A stretch of 64,000 nt of DNA from Acanthosepion lycidas (GCA_963932145.1 OZ010582.1:11050197-11114196); one strand, 5' to 3'; positions 30,801 through 44,080 are shown, numbered from the stretch's first letter. Numbers and translations: made by a program. The notes: generated by a model from the letters alone, not told the origin.

Positions 30801-33800
30801 TGTATGCGCAGAATGCCAAAATAATGTAGGGAGGTCTTATATATGCCCAGAATGCCAAAATAATTAAGGAAGACTCTATATATGCGGAGAATGCCAAAAT
30901 ATTGTAGGAAAGCCCTATTTATGACTAGGATGCCAAAATAATGAAGGAAGGCACTATTTATGCCCTGAATGCAAAAATAATGAAGGTGGGGGGGTCCTAT
31001 TTATGCCCAGAATGCCAAAACACTGAAGGAAGGCACTATTTATGCACAAAATGCCAAAATAATGAAGGAGAGCCCTATTTATGAACAGGATGCAAAAATA
31101 TTGAAGGAAGCCACTATTTATGCCAAGAATGCAAAAATAATGAAGGAAGGCTCTATTTATGCCCAGAATGCAAAATACTGAAGGAAGACTCTATTTATGC
31201 GTATGCCAAAATAATGTAGGAAAGCCCTATTTATGACCAGGATGCCAAAATACTGAGGGAAGGCACAATTTATGCCCAGAATGCAAAAATAATGTAAGAA
31301 GGCTCTATTTATGCCAAGAATGCAAAAATACTGAAGGAAGGCACTATTTATGCCCAGAATGCCAAAATAATGAAGGGAGGTCATATTTATGCACAGAATG
31401 CCAAAATAATGAAGGGAGACTCTATTTATGCGTAGAATGCCAAAATAATGTAGGAAAGCCCTATTTATGCCCATGATGCCAAAATTCTGAAGGGAGGCAC
31501 TATTTATGCCCAGAAAGCAAAAATAATGAAGGGAGGTCCTATTTATGCCCAGAATGCCAAAATAATGAAGGAAGACGCTATTTAGGCGTAGAATGCCAAA
31601 ATAATGTAGGAAATCCCTATTTATGCCCAGGATGCCCAAATACTGAATGAAGGCACTATATATGCCCAGAATGCATAAATAATGAAGGAAGGCACTATTT
31701 ATGCCAAGTATGCCAAAATACTGAAGGAAGGCACTATTTATGCCCAGAATTCCAAAATAATGAAGGGAGGTCCTATTTATTCCCACAATGCCAAAATAAT
31801 GAAGGAAGACTCTATTTATGCGTTAAATGCCAAAATAATGTAGGAAAGCCCTATTTATGACCAGGATGTCAAAATACTAAAGGAAGGCACTATTTATGCT
31901 CAGAATGCAAAAATAATGAAGGAAGGCACTATTTATGCCAAGAATGCCAAAATACAGAAGGAAGGCACTGTTTATGCCGAGAATGCCAAAATAATGAAGG
32001 AAGATCCTATTTATGCACAGAATGCAAAAATAATGAAGGAAGACTCTATTTATGCGTAGAATGCCAAAATAATGTAGGAAAGACCTATTTATGCCCAGGA
32101 TGCCAAAATACTGAAGGAAGGCACTATTTATGCCCAGAATGCAAAAAATAATGAAGGGAGGTCCTATTTATGCCAATAATTCCAAAATAATGATGGGAGG
32201 TCCTATTTATGTCCAGAATGCCAAAATAATGAGGGGAAGTCCTATTTATGCCCAGAATGCCAAAATACTGAAGGAAGGCACTATTTATACCCAGAATGCC
32301 AAAATAATGAAGGAAGGCACTATTTATTCCAAGAATGCCAAAATAATGAAGGGAGGTCCTACTTATGCCCAGAATGCCAAAATAATGAAGGGAGGTCCTA
32401 TTTATGCCCAGAATGCCAAAATAATGAAGGGAGGTCTTATATATGCCTAGAATGCCAAAATAATGAAGGAAGACTCTATATATGCGTAGAATGCCAAAAT
32501 ATTGTAGGAAAGCCCTATTTGTGACAAGGATGCCAAAATACTGAAGGAAGCCACTATTTATGCCCAGAATGCAAAAATAATGAAGGAAGGCTCTATTTAT
32601 GCCCAGAATGCCAAAATACTGAAGGAAGGCACTGTTTATACCGAGCATGCCAAAATAATGAAGGGAGGTCCTATTTATGCCCAGAATGCCAAAATAATGT
32701 AGGAAATCCCTATTTATGCCCAGGATGCCAAAATACTGAATGAAGGCTCTATATATGCCCAGAATGCAAAAATAATGAAGGAAAGCACTATTTATGTCAA
32801 GAATGCCAAAATACTGAAAGAAGGCACTATTTATGCCCAGAATGCCAAAATAGTGAAGGGAGGTCCTATTTATGCCCAGAATGCCAAAATAATGAAGGAA
32901 GGTCCTATTTATGCCCAGAATGCAAAAATAATGAAGGAAGGCACTATTTATGCCAAGAATGCCAAAATACTGAAGGAAGGCACTATTTATGCCCAGAATG
33001 CCAAAATAATGAAGGGAGGTCCTATTTATACCCAGAATGCCAAAATAATGAAGGAAGACTCTATTTATGCGTAAAATGCCAAAATAATGTAGGAAAGCCC
33101 TATTTATGACCAGGATGCCAAAATACTAAAGGAAGGCACTATTTATGCTCAGAATGCAAAAATAATGAAGGGAGGTCCTATTTATGCCCAGAATGCAATA
33201 ATGAAGGAAGGCACTATTTATGCCAAGAATGATAAAATACAGAAGGAAGGCACTGTTTATGCCCAGAATGCCAAAATAATGAAGGGAGGTCCTATTTATG
33301 CACAGAATGCCAAAATAATGAAGGAAGACTCTATTTATGCGTAGAATGCCAAAATAATGTAGGAAAGACCTATTTATGCCCAGGATGCCAAAATACTGAA
33401 GGAAGGCACTATTTATGCCCTGAATGCAAAAATAATGAAGGGGGGGGGGGTCCTATTTATGACCAGAATGCCAAAATACTGAAGGAAGGCAATATTTATG
33501 CACAGAATGCCAAAATATTGAAGGAAAGCCCTATTTATGAACAGGATGCAAAATTATTGAAGGAAGGCACTATTTATGCCCAGAATGCCAAAATAATGAA
33601 GGGAGGTCTTATATATGCCTAGAATGCCAAAATAATGAAGGAAGACTCTATATATGCGTAGAATGCCAAAATATTGTAGGAAAGCCCTATTTGTGACAAG
33701 GATGCCAAAATACTGAAGGAAGCCACTATTTATGCCCAGAATGCAAAAATAATGAAGGAAGGCTCTATTTATGCCCAGAATGCCAAAATACTGAAGGAAG

Positions 33801-36800
33801 GCACTGTTTATGCCGAGCATGGCAAAATAATGAAGGGAGGTCCTATTTATGCCCAGAATGCCAAAATAATGTAGGAAGACTCTATTTATGCGTAGAATGC
33901 CAAAATAATGTAGGAAAGCCCTATTTATGACCAGGATGCCAAAATACTGAAGGAAGGCACAATTTATGCCCAGAATGCAAAAATAATATAAGAAGGCACT
34001 ATTTATGCCAAGAATGCAAAAATACTGAAGGAAGGCACTATTTATGCCCAGAATGCCAAAATAATGAAGTGAGGTCCTATTTATGCACAGAATGCCAAAA
34101 TAATGAAGGGAGACTCTATTTATGCGTAGAATGCCAAAATAATGTAGGAAAGCCCTATTTATGCCCATGATTCCAAAATTCTGAAGGGAGGCACTATTTA
34201 TGCCCAGAAAGCAAAAATAATGAAGGGAGGTCCTATTTATGCCCAGAATGCCAAAATAATGAAGGAAGACTCTATTTATGCGTAGAATGCCAAAATATTG
34301 TAGGAAATCCCTATTTATGCCCAGGATGACCAAATACTGAATGAAGGCACTATATATGCCCAGAATGCAAAAATAATGAAGGAAGGCACTATTTATGCCA
34401 AGAATGCCAAAATACTGAAGGAAGGCACTATTTATGCCCACAATGCCAAAATAATGAAGGGAGGTCCTATTTATGACCAGAATGCCAAAATAATGAAGGA
34501 AGACTCTGTTTATGCGTAAAATGCCAAAATAATGTAGGAAAGCCCTATTTATGACCAGGATGCCAAAATACTGAAGGAAGGGACTGTTTATGCCGAGCAT
34601 GCCAAAATAATGAAGGGAGGTCCTATTTATGCACAGAATGCAAAAATAATGAAGGAATACTCTATTTATGCGTAGAATGCCAAAATAATGTAGGAAAGAC
34701 CTATTTATGCCCAGGATGCCAAAATACTGAAGGAAGGCACTATTAATGCCCAGAATGCAAAAAATAATGAAGGCAGGTCCTATTTATGCCCAGAATTCCA
34801 AAATAATGAAGGGAGGTCCTATTTATGTCCAGAATGCCAAAATAATGAGGGGAAGTCCTATTTATGCCCAGAATGCCAAAATACTGAAGGAAGGCACTAT
34901 TTATGCCCAGATTGCCAAAATAGTGAAGGGAGGTCCTATTTATGCCCAAAATGCCAAAATAATGAAGGAAGGTCCTATTTATGCCCAGAATGCAAAAATA
35001 ATAAAGGAAGGCACTATTTATGCCAAGAATGCCAAAATACTGAAGGAAGGCACTATTTATGCCCAGAATGCCAAAATAATGAAGGGAGGTCCTATTTATG
35101 CCCAGAATGCCAAAATAATGAAGGAAGACTCTATTTATGCGTAAAATGCCAAAATAATGGAGGAAAGCCCTATTTATGACCAGGATGCCAAAATACTAAA
35201 GGAAGACACTATTTATGCTCAGAATGCAAAAATAATGAAGGAAGGCACTATTTATGCCAAGAATGCCAAAATACAGAAGGAAGGAACTGTTTATGCCCAG
35301 AATGCCAAAATAATGAAGGGAGGTCCTATTTATGCACAGAATGACAAAATAATGTAGGAAAGACCTATTTATGCCTAGGATGCCAAAATACTGAAGGAAG
35401 GCACTATTTATGCCCAGAATGCAAAAAATAATGAAGGGAGGTCCTATTTATGCCCAGAATTCCAAAATAATGAAGGGAGGTCCTATTTATGTCCAGAATG
35501 CCAAAATAATGAGGGGAAGTCCTATTTATGCCCAGAATGCCAAAATACTGAAGGAAGGCACTAATTGTGCCCAGAATGCCAAAATAGTGAAGGAAGGCAC
35601 TATTTATTCCAAGAATGCCAAAATAATGAAGGGAGGTCCCACTTATGCCAAGAATGCCAAAATAATGAAGGGAGGTCCTATTTATGCCCAGAATGCCAAA
35701 ATAATGTAGGAAATCCCTATTTATGCCAAGGATGCCAAAATACTAAATGAAGGCACTATTTATCCCCAGAATGCCAAAATAGTGAAGGTAGGTCCTATTT
35801 ATGCCCAGAATGCCAAAATAATGAAGCAAGGTCCTATTTATGCCCAGAATGCAAAAATAATGAAGGAGGGCACTATTTATGCCAAGAATGCCAAAATACT
35901 GAAGGAAGGCACTATTTATGCCCAGAATGCAAAAATAATGAAGGGTGGGGGGTCCTATATATGATCAGAATGCCAAAACACTGAAGGAAGGCACTATTTA
36001 TGCACAGAATGCCAAAATATTGAAGGAAAGCCCTATTTATGAACAGGATGCAAAAATATTGAAGGAAGGCACTATATATGCCCAGAATGCCAAAATAATG
36101 AAGGGAGGTCTTATATATGCCTAGAATGCCAAAATAATGAAGGAAGACTCTACACATGCGTAGAATGCCAAAATATTGTAGGAAAGCCCTATTTGTGACA
36201 AGGATGCCAAAATACTGAAGGAAGCCACTATTTATGCCCAGAATGCAAAAATAATGAAGGAAGGCTATATTTATGCCCCGAATGCCAAAATACTGAAGGA
36301 AGGCACTGTTTATGCCGAGCATGCCAAAATAATGAAGGGAGGTCCTATTTATGCCCAGAATGCCAAAATAATGAAGGAAGACTCTATTTATGCGTAGAAT
36401 GCCAAAATAATGTAGGAAAGCCCTATTTATGCCCATGATGCCAAAATTCTGAAGGGAGGCACTATTTATGCCGAGAAAGCAAAAATAATGAAGGGAGGTC
36501 CTATTTATGCCCAGAATGCCAAAATAATGAAGGAAGACACTATTTATGCGTAGAATGCCAAAATATTGTAGGAAATCCCTATTTATGCCCAGGATGACCA
36601 AATACTGAATGAAGGCACTATATATGCCCAGAATGCAAAAATAATGAAGGAAGGCACTATTTATGCCAAGTATGCCAAAATACTGAAGGAAGGCACTATT
36701 TATGCCCAGAATGCCAAAATAATGTAGGAAAGCCCTATTTATGCACAGAATGCCAAAATAATGAAGGAAGACTCTATTTATGCGTAGAATGCCAAAATAA

Positions 36801-39800
36801 TGTAGGAAATACATATTTATGCCCAGGATGCCAAAATACTGAAGGAAGGCACTATTTATGCCCAGAATGCAAAAAATAATGAAGGGAGGTCCTATTTATG
36901 CCCAGAATTCCAAAATAATGAAGGGAGGTCCTATTTATGCCCAGAATGCCAAAATAATGAGGGGAAGTCCTATTTATGCCCAGAATGCCAAATTACTGAA
37001 GGAAGGCACTATTTATGCCCAGAATGCCAAAATAATGAAGGAAGGCACTATTTATTCCAAGAATGCCAAAATAATGAAGGAAGGCACTATTTATGCTAAG
37101 AATGCCAAAATAGTGAAGGAAGACACTATTTATGCCCAGAATGCCAAAATAATGAAGGGAGGTCCTACTTATGCCCAGAATGCCAAAATAATGAAGGGAG
37201 GTCCTATTTATGCCCAGAATGCCAAAATAATGTAGGAAATCCCTATTTATGCCCAGGATGCCAAAATACTGAATGAAGGCATTATATATGCCCAGAATGC
37301 AAAAATAATGAAGGAAGGCACTATTTATGCCAAGAATGCCAAAATACTGAAGGAAGGCACTATTTATGCCCAGAATGCCAAAATAAGGAAGCGAGGTTCT
37401 ATTTATGCCCAGAATGCCAAAATAATGAAGGAAGGTCCTATTTATGCCCAGAATTCAAAAATAATGAAGGAAGGCACTATTTATGCCAAGAATGCCAAAA
37501 TACTGAAGGAAGGCACTATTTATGCCCAGAATGCCAAAATAATGAAGGGAGGTCCTATTTATGCCCAGAATGACAAAATAATGAAGGAAGGCACTATTTA
37601 TGCTCAGAATGCAAAAATAATGAAGGAAGGCACTATTTATGCCAAGAATGCCAAAATAAAGAAGTAAGGCACTGTTTATGCCCCGAATGCCCAAATAATG
37701 AAGGGAGGTCCTATTTATGCACAGAATGCCAAAATAATGAAGGAAGACTCTATTTATGCGTAGAATGCCAAAATAATGTAGATAAGACCTATTGATGTCC
37801 AGGATGCCAAAATACTGAAGGAAGGCACTATTTATGCCCAGAATGCAAAAAATAATGAAGGGAGGTTCTATTTATGCCCAGAATGCCAAAATAATAAAGG
37901 GAAGTCCTATTTATCCCCAGAATGCCAAAATACTGAAGGAAGGCACTATTTATGCCCAGAATGCCAAAATAATGAAGGATGGCTCTATTTATTCCAAGAA
38001 TGCCAAAATAATGAAGGAAGGCACAATTTATGCCAAGAATGCCAAAATAGTGAAGGAAGGCACTATTTATGCCCAGAATGCCAAAATAATGAAGGGAGGT
38101 CCTACTTATGCCCAGAATGCCAAAATAATGAAGGGAGGTCCTATTTATGCCCAGAATGCCAAAATAATGAAGGAAGACTCTATTTATGCGTAGAATGCCA
38201 AAATATTGTAGGAAAGCCCTATTTGTGACAAGGATGCCAAAATACTGAAGGAAGCCACTATTTATGCCCAGAATGCAAAAATAATGAAGGAAGGCTCTAT
38301 TTATGCCCAGAATGCCAAAATACTGAAGGAAGGCACTGTTTATGCCGAGCATGCCAAAATAATGAAGGGAGGTCTTATTTATGCCCAGAATGCCAAAATA
38401 ATGAAGGAAGACTCTATTTATGCCTAGAATGCCAAAATAATGTAGGAAAGCCCTATTTATGACCAGGATGCCAAAATACTGAATGAAGGCACAATTTATG
38501 CCCAGAATGCAAAAATAATGTAAGAAGGCACTATTTATGCCAAGAATGCAAAAATACTGAAGGAAGGCACTATTTATGCCCAGAATGCCAAAATAATGAA
38601 GGGAGGTCCTATTTATGCACAGAATGCCAAAATAATGAAGGGAGACTCTATTTATGCGTAGAATGCCAAAATAATGCAGGAAAGCCCTATTTATGCCCAT
38701 GATGCCAAAATTCTGAAGGGAGGCACTATTTATGCCCAGAAAGCAAAAATAATGAAGGGAGGTCCTATTTATGCCCAGAATGCCAAAATAATGAAGGAAG
38801 GTCCTATTTATGCCCAGAATTCAAAAATAATGAAGGAAGGCACTATTTATGCCAAGAATGCCAAAATACTGAAGGAAGGCACTATTTATGCCCAGAATGC
38901 CAAAATAATGAAGGGAGGTCCTATTTATGCCCAGAATGACAAAATAATGAAGGAAGACTCTATTTATGCGTAAAATGCCAAAATAATGTAGGAAAGCCCT
39001 ATTTATGACCAGGATGCCAAAATACTAAAGGAAGGCACTATTTATGCTCAGAATGCAAAAATAATGAAGGAAGGCACTATTTATGCCAAGAATGCCAAAA
39101 TACAGAAGTAAGGCACTGTTTATGCCCCGAATGCCCCGAATGCCCAAATAATGAAGGGAGGTCCTATTTATGCACAGAATGCCAAAATAATGTAGATAAG
39201 ACCTATTGATGCCCAGGATGCCAAAATACTGAAGGAAGGCACAATTTATGCCCAGAATGCAAAAATAATGTAAGAAGGCACTATTTATGCCAAGAATGCA
39301 AAAATACTGAAGGAAGGCACTATTTCTGCCCAGAATGCCAAAATAATGAAGGGAGGTCCTATTTATGCACAGAATGCAAAAATAATGAAGGAAGACTCTA
39401 TTTATGCGTAGAATGCCAAAATAATGTAGGAAAGCCCTATTTATGCCCATGATGCCAAAATTCTGAAGGGAGTCACTATTTATGCCCAGAAAGCAAAAAT
39501 AATGAAGGGAGGTCCTATTTATGCCCAGAATGCCAAAATAATGAAGGAAGACTCTATTTATGCGTAGAATGCCAAAATATTGTAGGAAATCCCTATTTAT
39601 GACCAGGATGCCAAAATACTAAAGGAAGGCACTATTTATGCTCAGAATGCAAAAATAATGAAGGGAGGTCCTATTTATGCCCAGAATGCAAAAATAATGA
39701 AGGAAGACTCTATTTATGAATAATAAATAGTTTATGCCAAGAATGCGAAAATTCAGAAGGAAGGCACTGTTTATGCCCAGAATGCCAAAATAATGAAGGG

Positions 39801-41375
39801 AGGTCCTATTTATGCACAGAATGCCAAAATAATGAAGGAAGACTCTATTTATGCGTAGAATGCCAAAATAATGTAGGAAAGACCTATTTATGCCCAGGAT
39901 GCCAAAATACTGATGGAAGGCACTATTTATGCCCTGAATGCAAAAATAATGAAGGAGGGGGGTCCTATTTATGACCAGAATGCCAAAACACTGAAGGAAG
40001 ACACTATTTACGCACAGAATGCCAAAATAATGAAGGAAAGCCCTATTTATGAACAGGATGCAAAAATATTGAAGGAAGGCACTATTTATGCCCAGAATGC
40101 CAAAATAATGAAGGGAGGTCTTATATATGCCTAGAATGCCAAAATAATGAAGGAAGACTCTACATATGCGTAGAATGCCAAAATATTGTAGGAAAGCCCT
40201 ATTTATGACAAGGATGCCAAAATACTGAAGGAAGCCACTATTTATGCCCAGAATGCAAAAATAATGAAGGAAGGCTCTATTTATGCCCAGAATGCCAAAA
40301 TACTGAAGGAAGGCACTGTTTATGCCGAGCATGCCAAAATAATGAAGGGAGGTCCTATTTATGCCGAGAATGCCAAAACAATGAAGGAAGACTCTATTTA
40401 TGCGTAGAATGCCAAAATAATGTGGGAAAGCCCTATTTATGACCAGGATGCCAAAATACTGAAGGAAGGCACAATTTATGCCCAGAATGCAAAAATAATG
40501 TAAGAAGGCACTATTTATGCCAAGAATGCAAAAATACTGAAGGAAGGCACTATTTATGCCCAGAATGCCAAAATAATGAAGGGAGGTCCTATTTATGCCC
40601 AGAATGCCAAAATAATGAAGGAAGACTCTATTTATGCGTAGAATGCCAAAATATTGTAGGAAATCCCTATTTATGCCCAGGATGACCAAATACTGAATGA
40701 AGCCACTATATATGCCCAGAATGCAAAAATAATGAAGGAAGGCACTATTAATGCCAAGAATGCCAAAATACTGAAGGAAGGCACTTTTTATGCCCAGAAT
40801 GCCAAAATAATGAAGGGAGGTCCTATTTATGCCTAGAATGCCAAAATAATGAAGGAAGACTCTATTTATGCGTAAAATGCCAAAATGCCAAATAATGAAG
40901 TGATGTTCTATTTATGCCCAGAATGCCAAAATAATGAAGGAAGACTCTATTTATGCGTAGAATGCCAAAATAATGTAGGAAAGCTTTATTTATGCCCAGG
41001 ATGCCAAAATACTGAAGGAAGGCACTATTTATGCCCAGAATGCCAAAATACTGAATGAAGGCACTGTTTATGCCCAGAATGCAAAAATAATGAAGTAAGG
41101 CTCTATTTATGCCCAGAATGCCAAAATACTGAATGAAGGCACTGTTTATGCCCAGAATGCAAAAATAATGAAGTAAGGCTCTATTTATGCCCAGAATGCC
41201 AAAACACTGGATGAAGACTCTATTTATGTGTAGAATGCCAAAATAATAAAGGAAAGCCCTATTTATGCCCAGAAGGCCAAAATACTGAAGGAAGGCACTA
41301 TTTATGCCCATAATGCCAATATACTGAAAGGAGGCCCTATTTAGGCCCAGAATCCCAAAATAATGAAGGAAGGCT
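27873..41375. repeat. 39-bp satellite array, ~346 copies, inside a LINE
   Basis: Uninterrupted tandem repetition of a 39-bp unit starting TATTTATGCCCAGAATGCC and continuing with an AAATAATGAAGGAAGGCAC-like second half. Because 39 is divisible by 3, each frame repeats every 13 codons: plus-frame one reads RKALFMPRMPK with two stops; two other plus frames read YAQNAKIMKGGPI and LCPECQNNEGRHY; a minus frame reads INRAFLHYFGILG. The last three are open, giving ORFs up to 445 codons that are probably not genes. Monomer subtypes (GCGTAGAATGCC, GACCAGGATGCC, GAAGGGAGGTCC) recur in order, giving higher-order periods of 312 and about 1,092 bp. Variants near 40,900-41,375 are the most diverged, as expected at an array edge. 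Confidence 0.97.
28466..30660. repeat. higher-order repeat block within the satellite
   Basis: The subtype marker TGCGTAGAATGCC occurs at 28,466, 28,778, 29,090, 29,401, 29,557, 29,791, 29,869, 30,181, 30,493 and 30,649. Spacings are 312, 312, 311, 156, 234, 78, 312, 312 and 156, all multiples of 39 apart from one 1-bp slip. The series from 29,090 recurs from 30,181 (offset 1,091-1,092), so an 8-mer period is nested in a 28-mer period. Confidence 0.85.
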
Positions 41376-42330
41376 CTTCTGAGAGCTAGCTGCCTGCATA
41401 CGGATTGAAAATGAGTTCTGCAGATAGAAAAAAAAATAGAAAGATGTGTAAGAAAAGGATGTCTTCTCACCGGAAATTCAGCCTTTGATTGTGAGAGAAC
41501 TAGATTTCGATTGTGAGAGGACTAGATGTCCTCTCGTGATTAAGGATCGGCTACAACAATCCTAACAACACAAGGTATGCAGATAGGACAGAGTTGACGA
41601 GAGATAGAGAAAGGAAATTACAAATATTGCTCCAGAAAATAGTGAAAGAAAGTGAGAAGAAAGGATGAAACATAAACTGCAGAATGCATTGTTAGCGAAA
41701 GGATGAGCCCGAAATAGCAAATTGCGAATCGGACATACTTGAATCAAACAAATGCGAAAATTTTAATATGTGGGATGTGTTTTAACAGAGGGAGAAAAAT
41801 GTGACACTTAAATCTGAAGACCTATTGTGCAAGCATTCCAAAAGCTCTACAGTTTGCTATGAAATAAGAAAAATTCGCAAGAAACAAGAAAAAGAATAGA
41901 AAGTGCTGCTATGTGAGATCTGTCACTGTTGCCTGATCTCCACACTGATGAACAGAGACTTGAAGCAGTTGAAATACGGCTCTACAGAAGGATCCTGTGG
42001 ATACCGTGGAATGAACATGTGAGGAACGACAAAGTTTTAGAGAAAATGGAAACAATAAGTAAACATATTTAACATCAGAAAGAGGATGCTGAGTTTTTCG
42101 AGGCACATAATGAAAAAGAGGGCTTGGAAGATCTGATACTCACGAGGCAGATAAGGAGCAAGAAGGATAGAGGAAAACAACATTAATAAATCATGAGCGT
42201 GAGCTAGAGTAAATGAATGGCGGAATAGAGCATAGGAGAAATCTAATGTCAAAGTATATTAAAAGCTACAAAGAACAAGATGTCGTGGAGGACCATAAGC
42301 GTCTACGTTTTGGGGGACACGGCAGATAAA
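41376..42330 (+). pseudogene. LINE ORF2, downstream part (broken)
   Basis: Continuation of the same LINE beyond the satellite. AACIRIENEF (41,392-41,421) corresponds to the reverse transcriptase block just before the catalytic motif; VFSPE follows. NTRYADRTEL (41,565-41,596) is the YADD catalytic box with the second Asp replaced by Arg. LQILLQKIVKESEKKG, the region around 41,760 (NMWDVF), YRRILWIPWNEHVRND (41,980-42,030), KRMLSFSRHIMKKRAWKI (42,075-42,130) and a C-terminal HKRLRFGDTADK-like end near 42,330 complete ORF2. About 60-70 codons between RNALF and AACIRIENEF are missing, replaced by the array. Stops and frameshifts are frequent. Confidence 0.85.
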
Positions 42331-42934
42331 TAAGTTTATTAATTTGATTATTATGTTTTGTTTAGCCTTGTACTTGGCCATCTTATTTGATCATTGAATG
42401 AGGGTAATAATCACGAATCAGTTGATCTGCTTTCTAATAGACGCACTACCGTAGGCTCCTACTCCTAATATTTGGTGCTTACAGCTTTTCACTTGAACAT
42501 TTATTATTTAAAGACCATAAAAGCACATTAACACTCGTAGACATTAGCAGAATCACTGTTATTTTAAGCTGAAAAATGAGGCTGCATATCCAGGATTGAT
42601 CCGACAGATTTGACAGTCTCCAGAGATTCAATCGATAGTTTTAATCCAGATAACATTCGATTAAATCTGTATGTTTCTGAATGTCAATGGGGCAGTTCTA
42701 ACGACCAGTTGACACATTCTGATCTCAATGAGAATAAATAATGGCGCCCAATTACTCGATATTTAAACTAATTTTCATTATCCCTCGTTTATAAAATTAT
42801 ATTGATATTTAACTTTACATTCGCGACATAATGACCTGAACAAAGAACAAAAAGATTCACGCTTCATTTTTATTTCGTGATGCAGTTCTTTGTAATCTAT
42901 AAAAGAAAATTTTGAAGGAAAATTTGATCTTCAA
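42331..42934. other. LINE 3'UTR and spacer
   Basis: AT-rich DNA after the LINE stop. No further recognisable feature. Confidence 0.4.
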
Positions 42935-43110
42935 ATTATTCAATACAGCGTCAATCGTTATATTCTACCTTCTTACTTCCTGTTCTCTCTTATTAATAGT
43001 GGTTTTTTTTCTATCATATTCTCTAACACTTAGCCAGCCACCTTGCATCTTGGTAATGTAATTGCCTTGCTTCGGTTGAAGGGATTAAAAAAAGAAGAGA
43101 AATTAACAGT
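42935..43110 (+). repeat. CR1/L2-like LINE 3' tail, second copy
   Basis: AATACAGCGTCAATCGTTATATTCTACCTTCTTACTTCCTGTTCTCTC...TTGCCTTGCTTCGGTTGAAGGGATTAAAAAAAG parallels 17,080-17,232. Only the last few codons and the 3'UTR are present (5' truncation). Confidence 0.6.
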
Positions 43111-43310
43111 CAAGCCTCAGTTAAGTAAACATAATTAAAAATAAATTAATAAGAGATAGCATGGGGACTGTGGCATAAGGTTATGAATGCTTGGGTTTAC
43201 TTCCTAGTACCCGAATCGAGAAGGCTAGAGGTAAACGGAGACGACAACTAATTCAAGAGGAAGTATTTTCCTATTTTGTATGAACTGTTAAAACTGAGTG
43301 TAACATTGAT
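43111..43310. other. spacer with weak tRNA-like words
   Basis: GTGGCATAAGGTTATGAATGC resembles an A-box region, but no B box follows at the right distance, so no SINE is claimed. Confidence 0.25.
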
Positions 43311-44080
43311 TCATTCCGAAGTAGCAGCATGGACCGGCGTTGCCCGTGCTTGATTCAAAAATCGTACGACTCATACAACAATCTCTATCACTTGACATAA
43401 AATATTTTTGTCCTTCTTTGCCTTTGCCGTGCTGATGTTGCTACATGCCTTACTTCTTGCCTATCTCAAACTGCGATTTTTTTCTAAGCTATATACTAAA
43501 CATTAAATCTCTTACGAAAAAAGAACTAAACAAAATGAACACAAAACCATCAGCTTTAAAAAAGGACTCGTAACTGGAAAAACCGAATGAAAAAAGAATG
43601 TTAACAACAAATACTTTTTCACACCCAACCCAGTTCTGCGGAATCAGAATCAACGTTGAGTTTAAGCAAGCGAATGAGCCAATTTGGGGTAAAGTGCCAT
43701 GCAAATTTAAATTTTTCCCAATTGTGACGAATGCAGCTATCGATATTTTTTGCATGCTAGTTAACATTTGTGTCAGTCAGCTGTTGGCTCTCACGCTGGC
43801 CAATAGAATATTCCTGCCTATTCGTGGCAGCCGGCTATAGGCTCTCAATCTGGCCAGTAAAAAATGGCAGCAAACTACATGAAAATTACCGTAGAAGCAT
43901 GAAAAATCAATTATTTCCACTATCGAAGGGAGTTGGGAAATGCAAAGTCGGTCTTGGCCTTTCCGCTAACTTGGAGCATGTCCATGTAAATTTTGGTGCA
44001 AATCCGTCGAAAATTCCGGCCGTGCATTCGTTACACACACACACACATCCTGCCCTTTATAGATAGAGATATTTGTGCGG
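43311..44080. repeat. interspersed repeat of unknown class
   Basis: Starts with a GC-rich GCAGCATGGACCGGCGTTGCCCG block and ends with GTGCATTCGTTACACACACACACACATCC...TATAGATAGAG, a combination typical of dispersed elements with a short terminal repeat. The middle contains a tandem pair (GTCAGCTGTTGGCTCTCACGCTGGCCAATAGA / GCAGCCGGCTATAGGCTCTCAATCTGGCCAGTAAA, 43,773-43,862). A 92-codon minus-strand ORF has no domain. Confidence 0.4.

Noticed and set aside
27873-41375. CRISPR array
   Set aside because: Regularly spaced repeats are present but there are no unique spacers; the units are contiguous 39-mers in a eukaryotic LINE.
27882-41470. Many ORFs of 60-445 codons on both strands of the satellite
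   Set aside because: They are products of a 39-bp unit that is stop-free in three frames. All repeat the same 13 residues, overlap each other on opposite strands and end wherever a monomer mutates. Not annotated as genes.
43140-43215. SINE with A box GTGGCATAAGG
   Set aside because: No B box with a TTCGA or TTCAA core at tRNA-like spacing.
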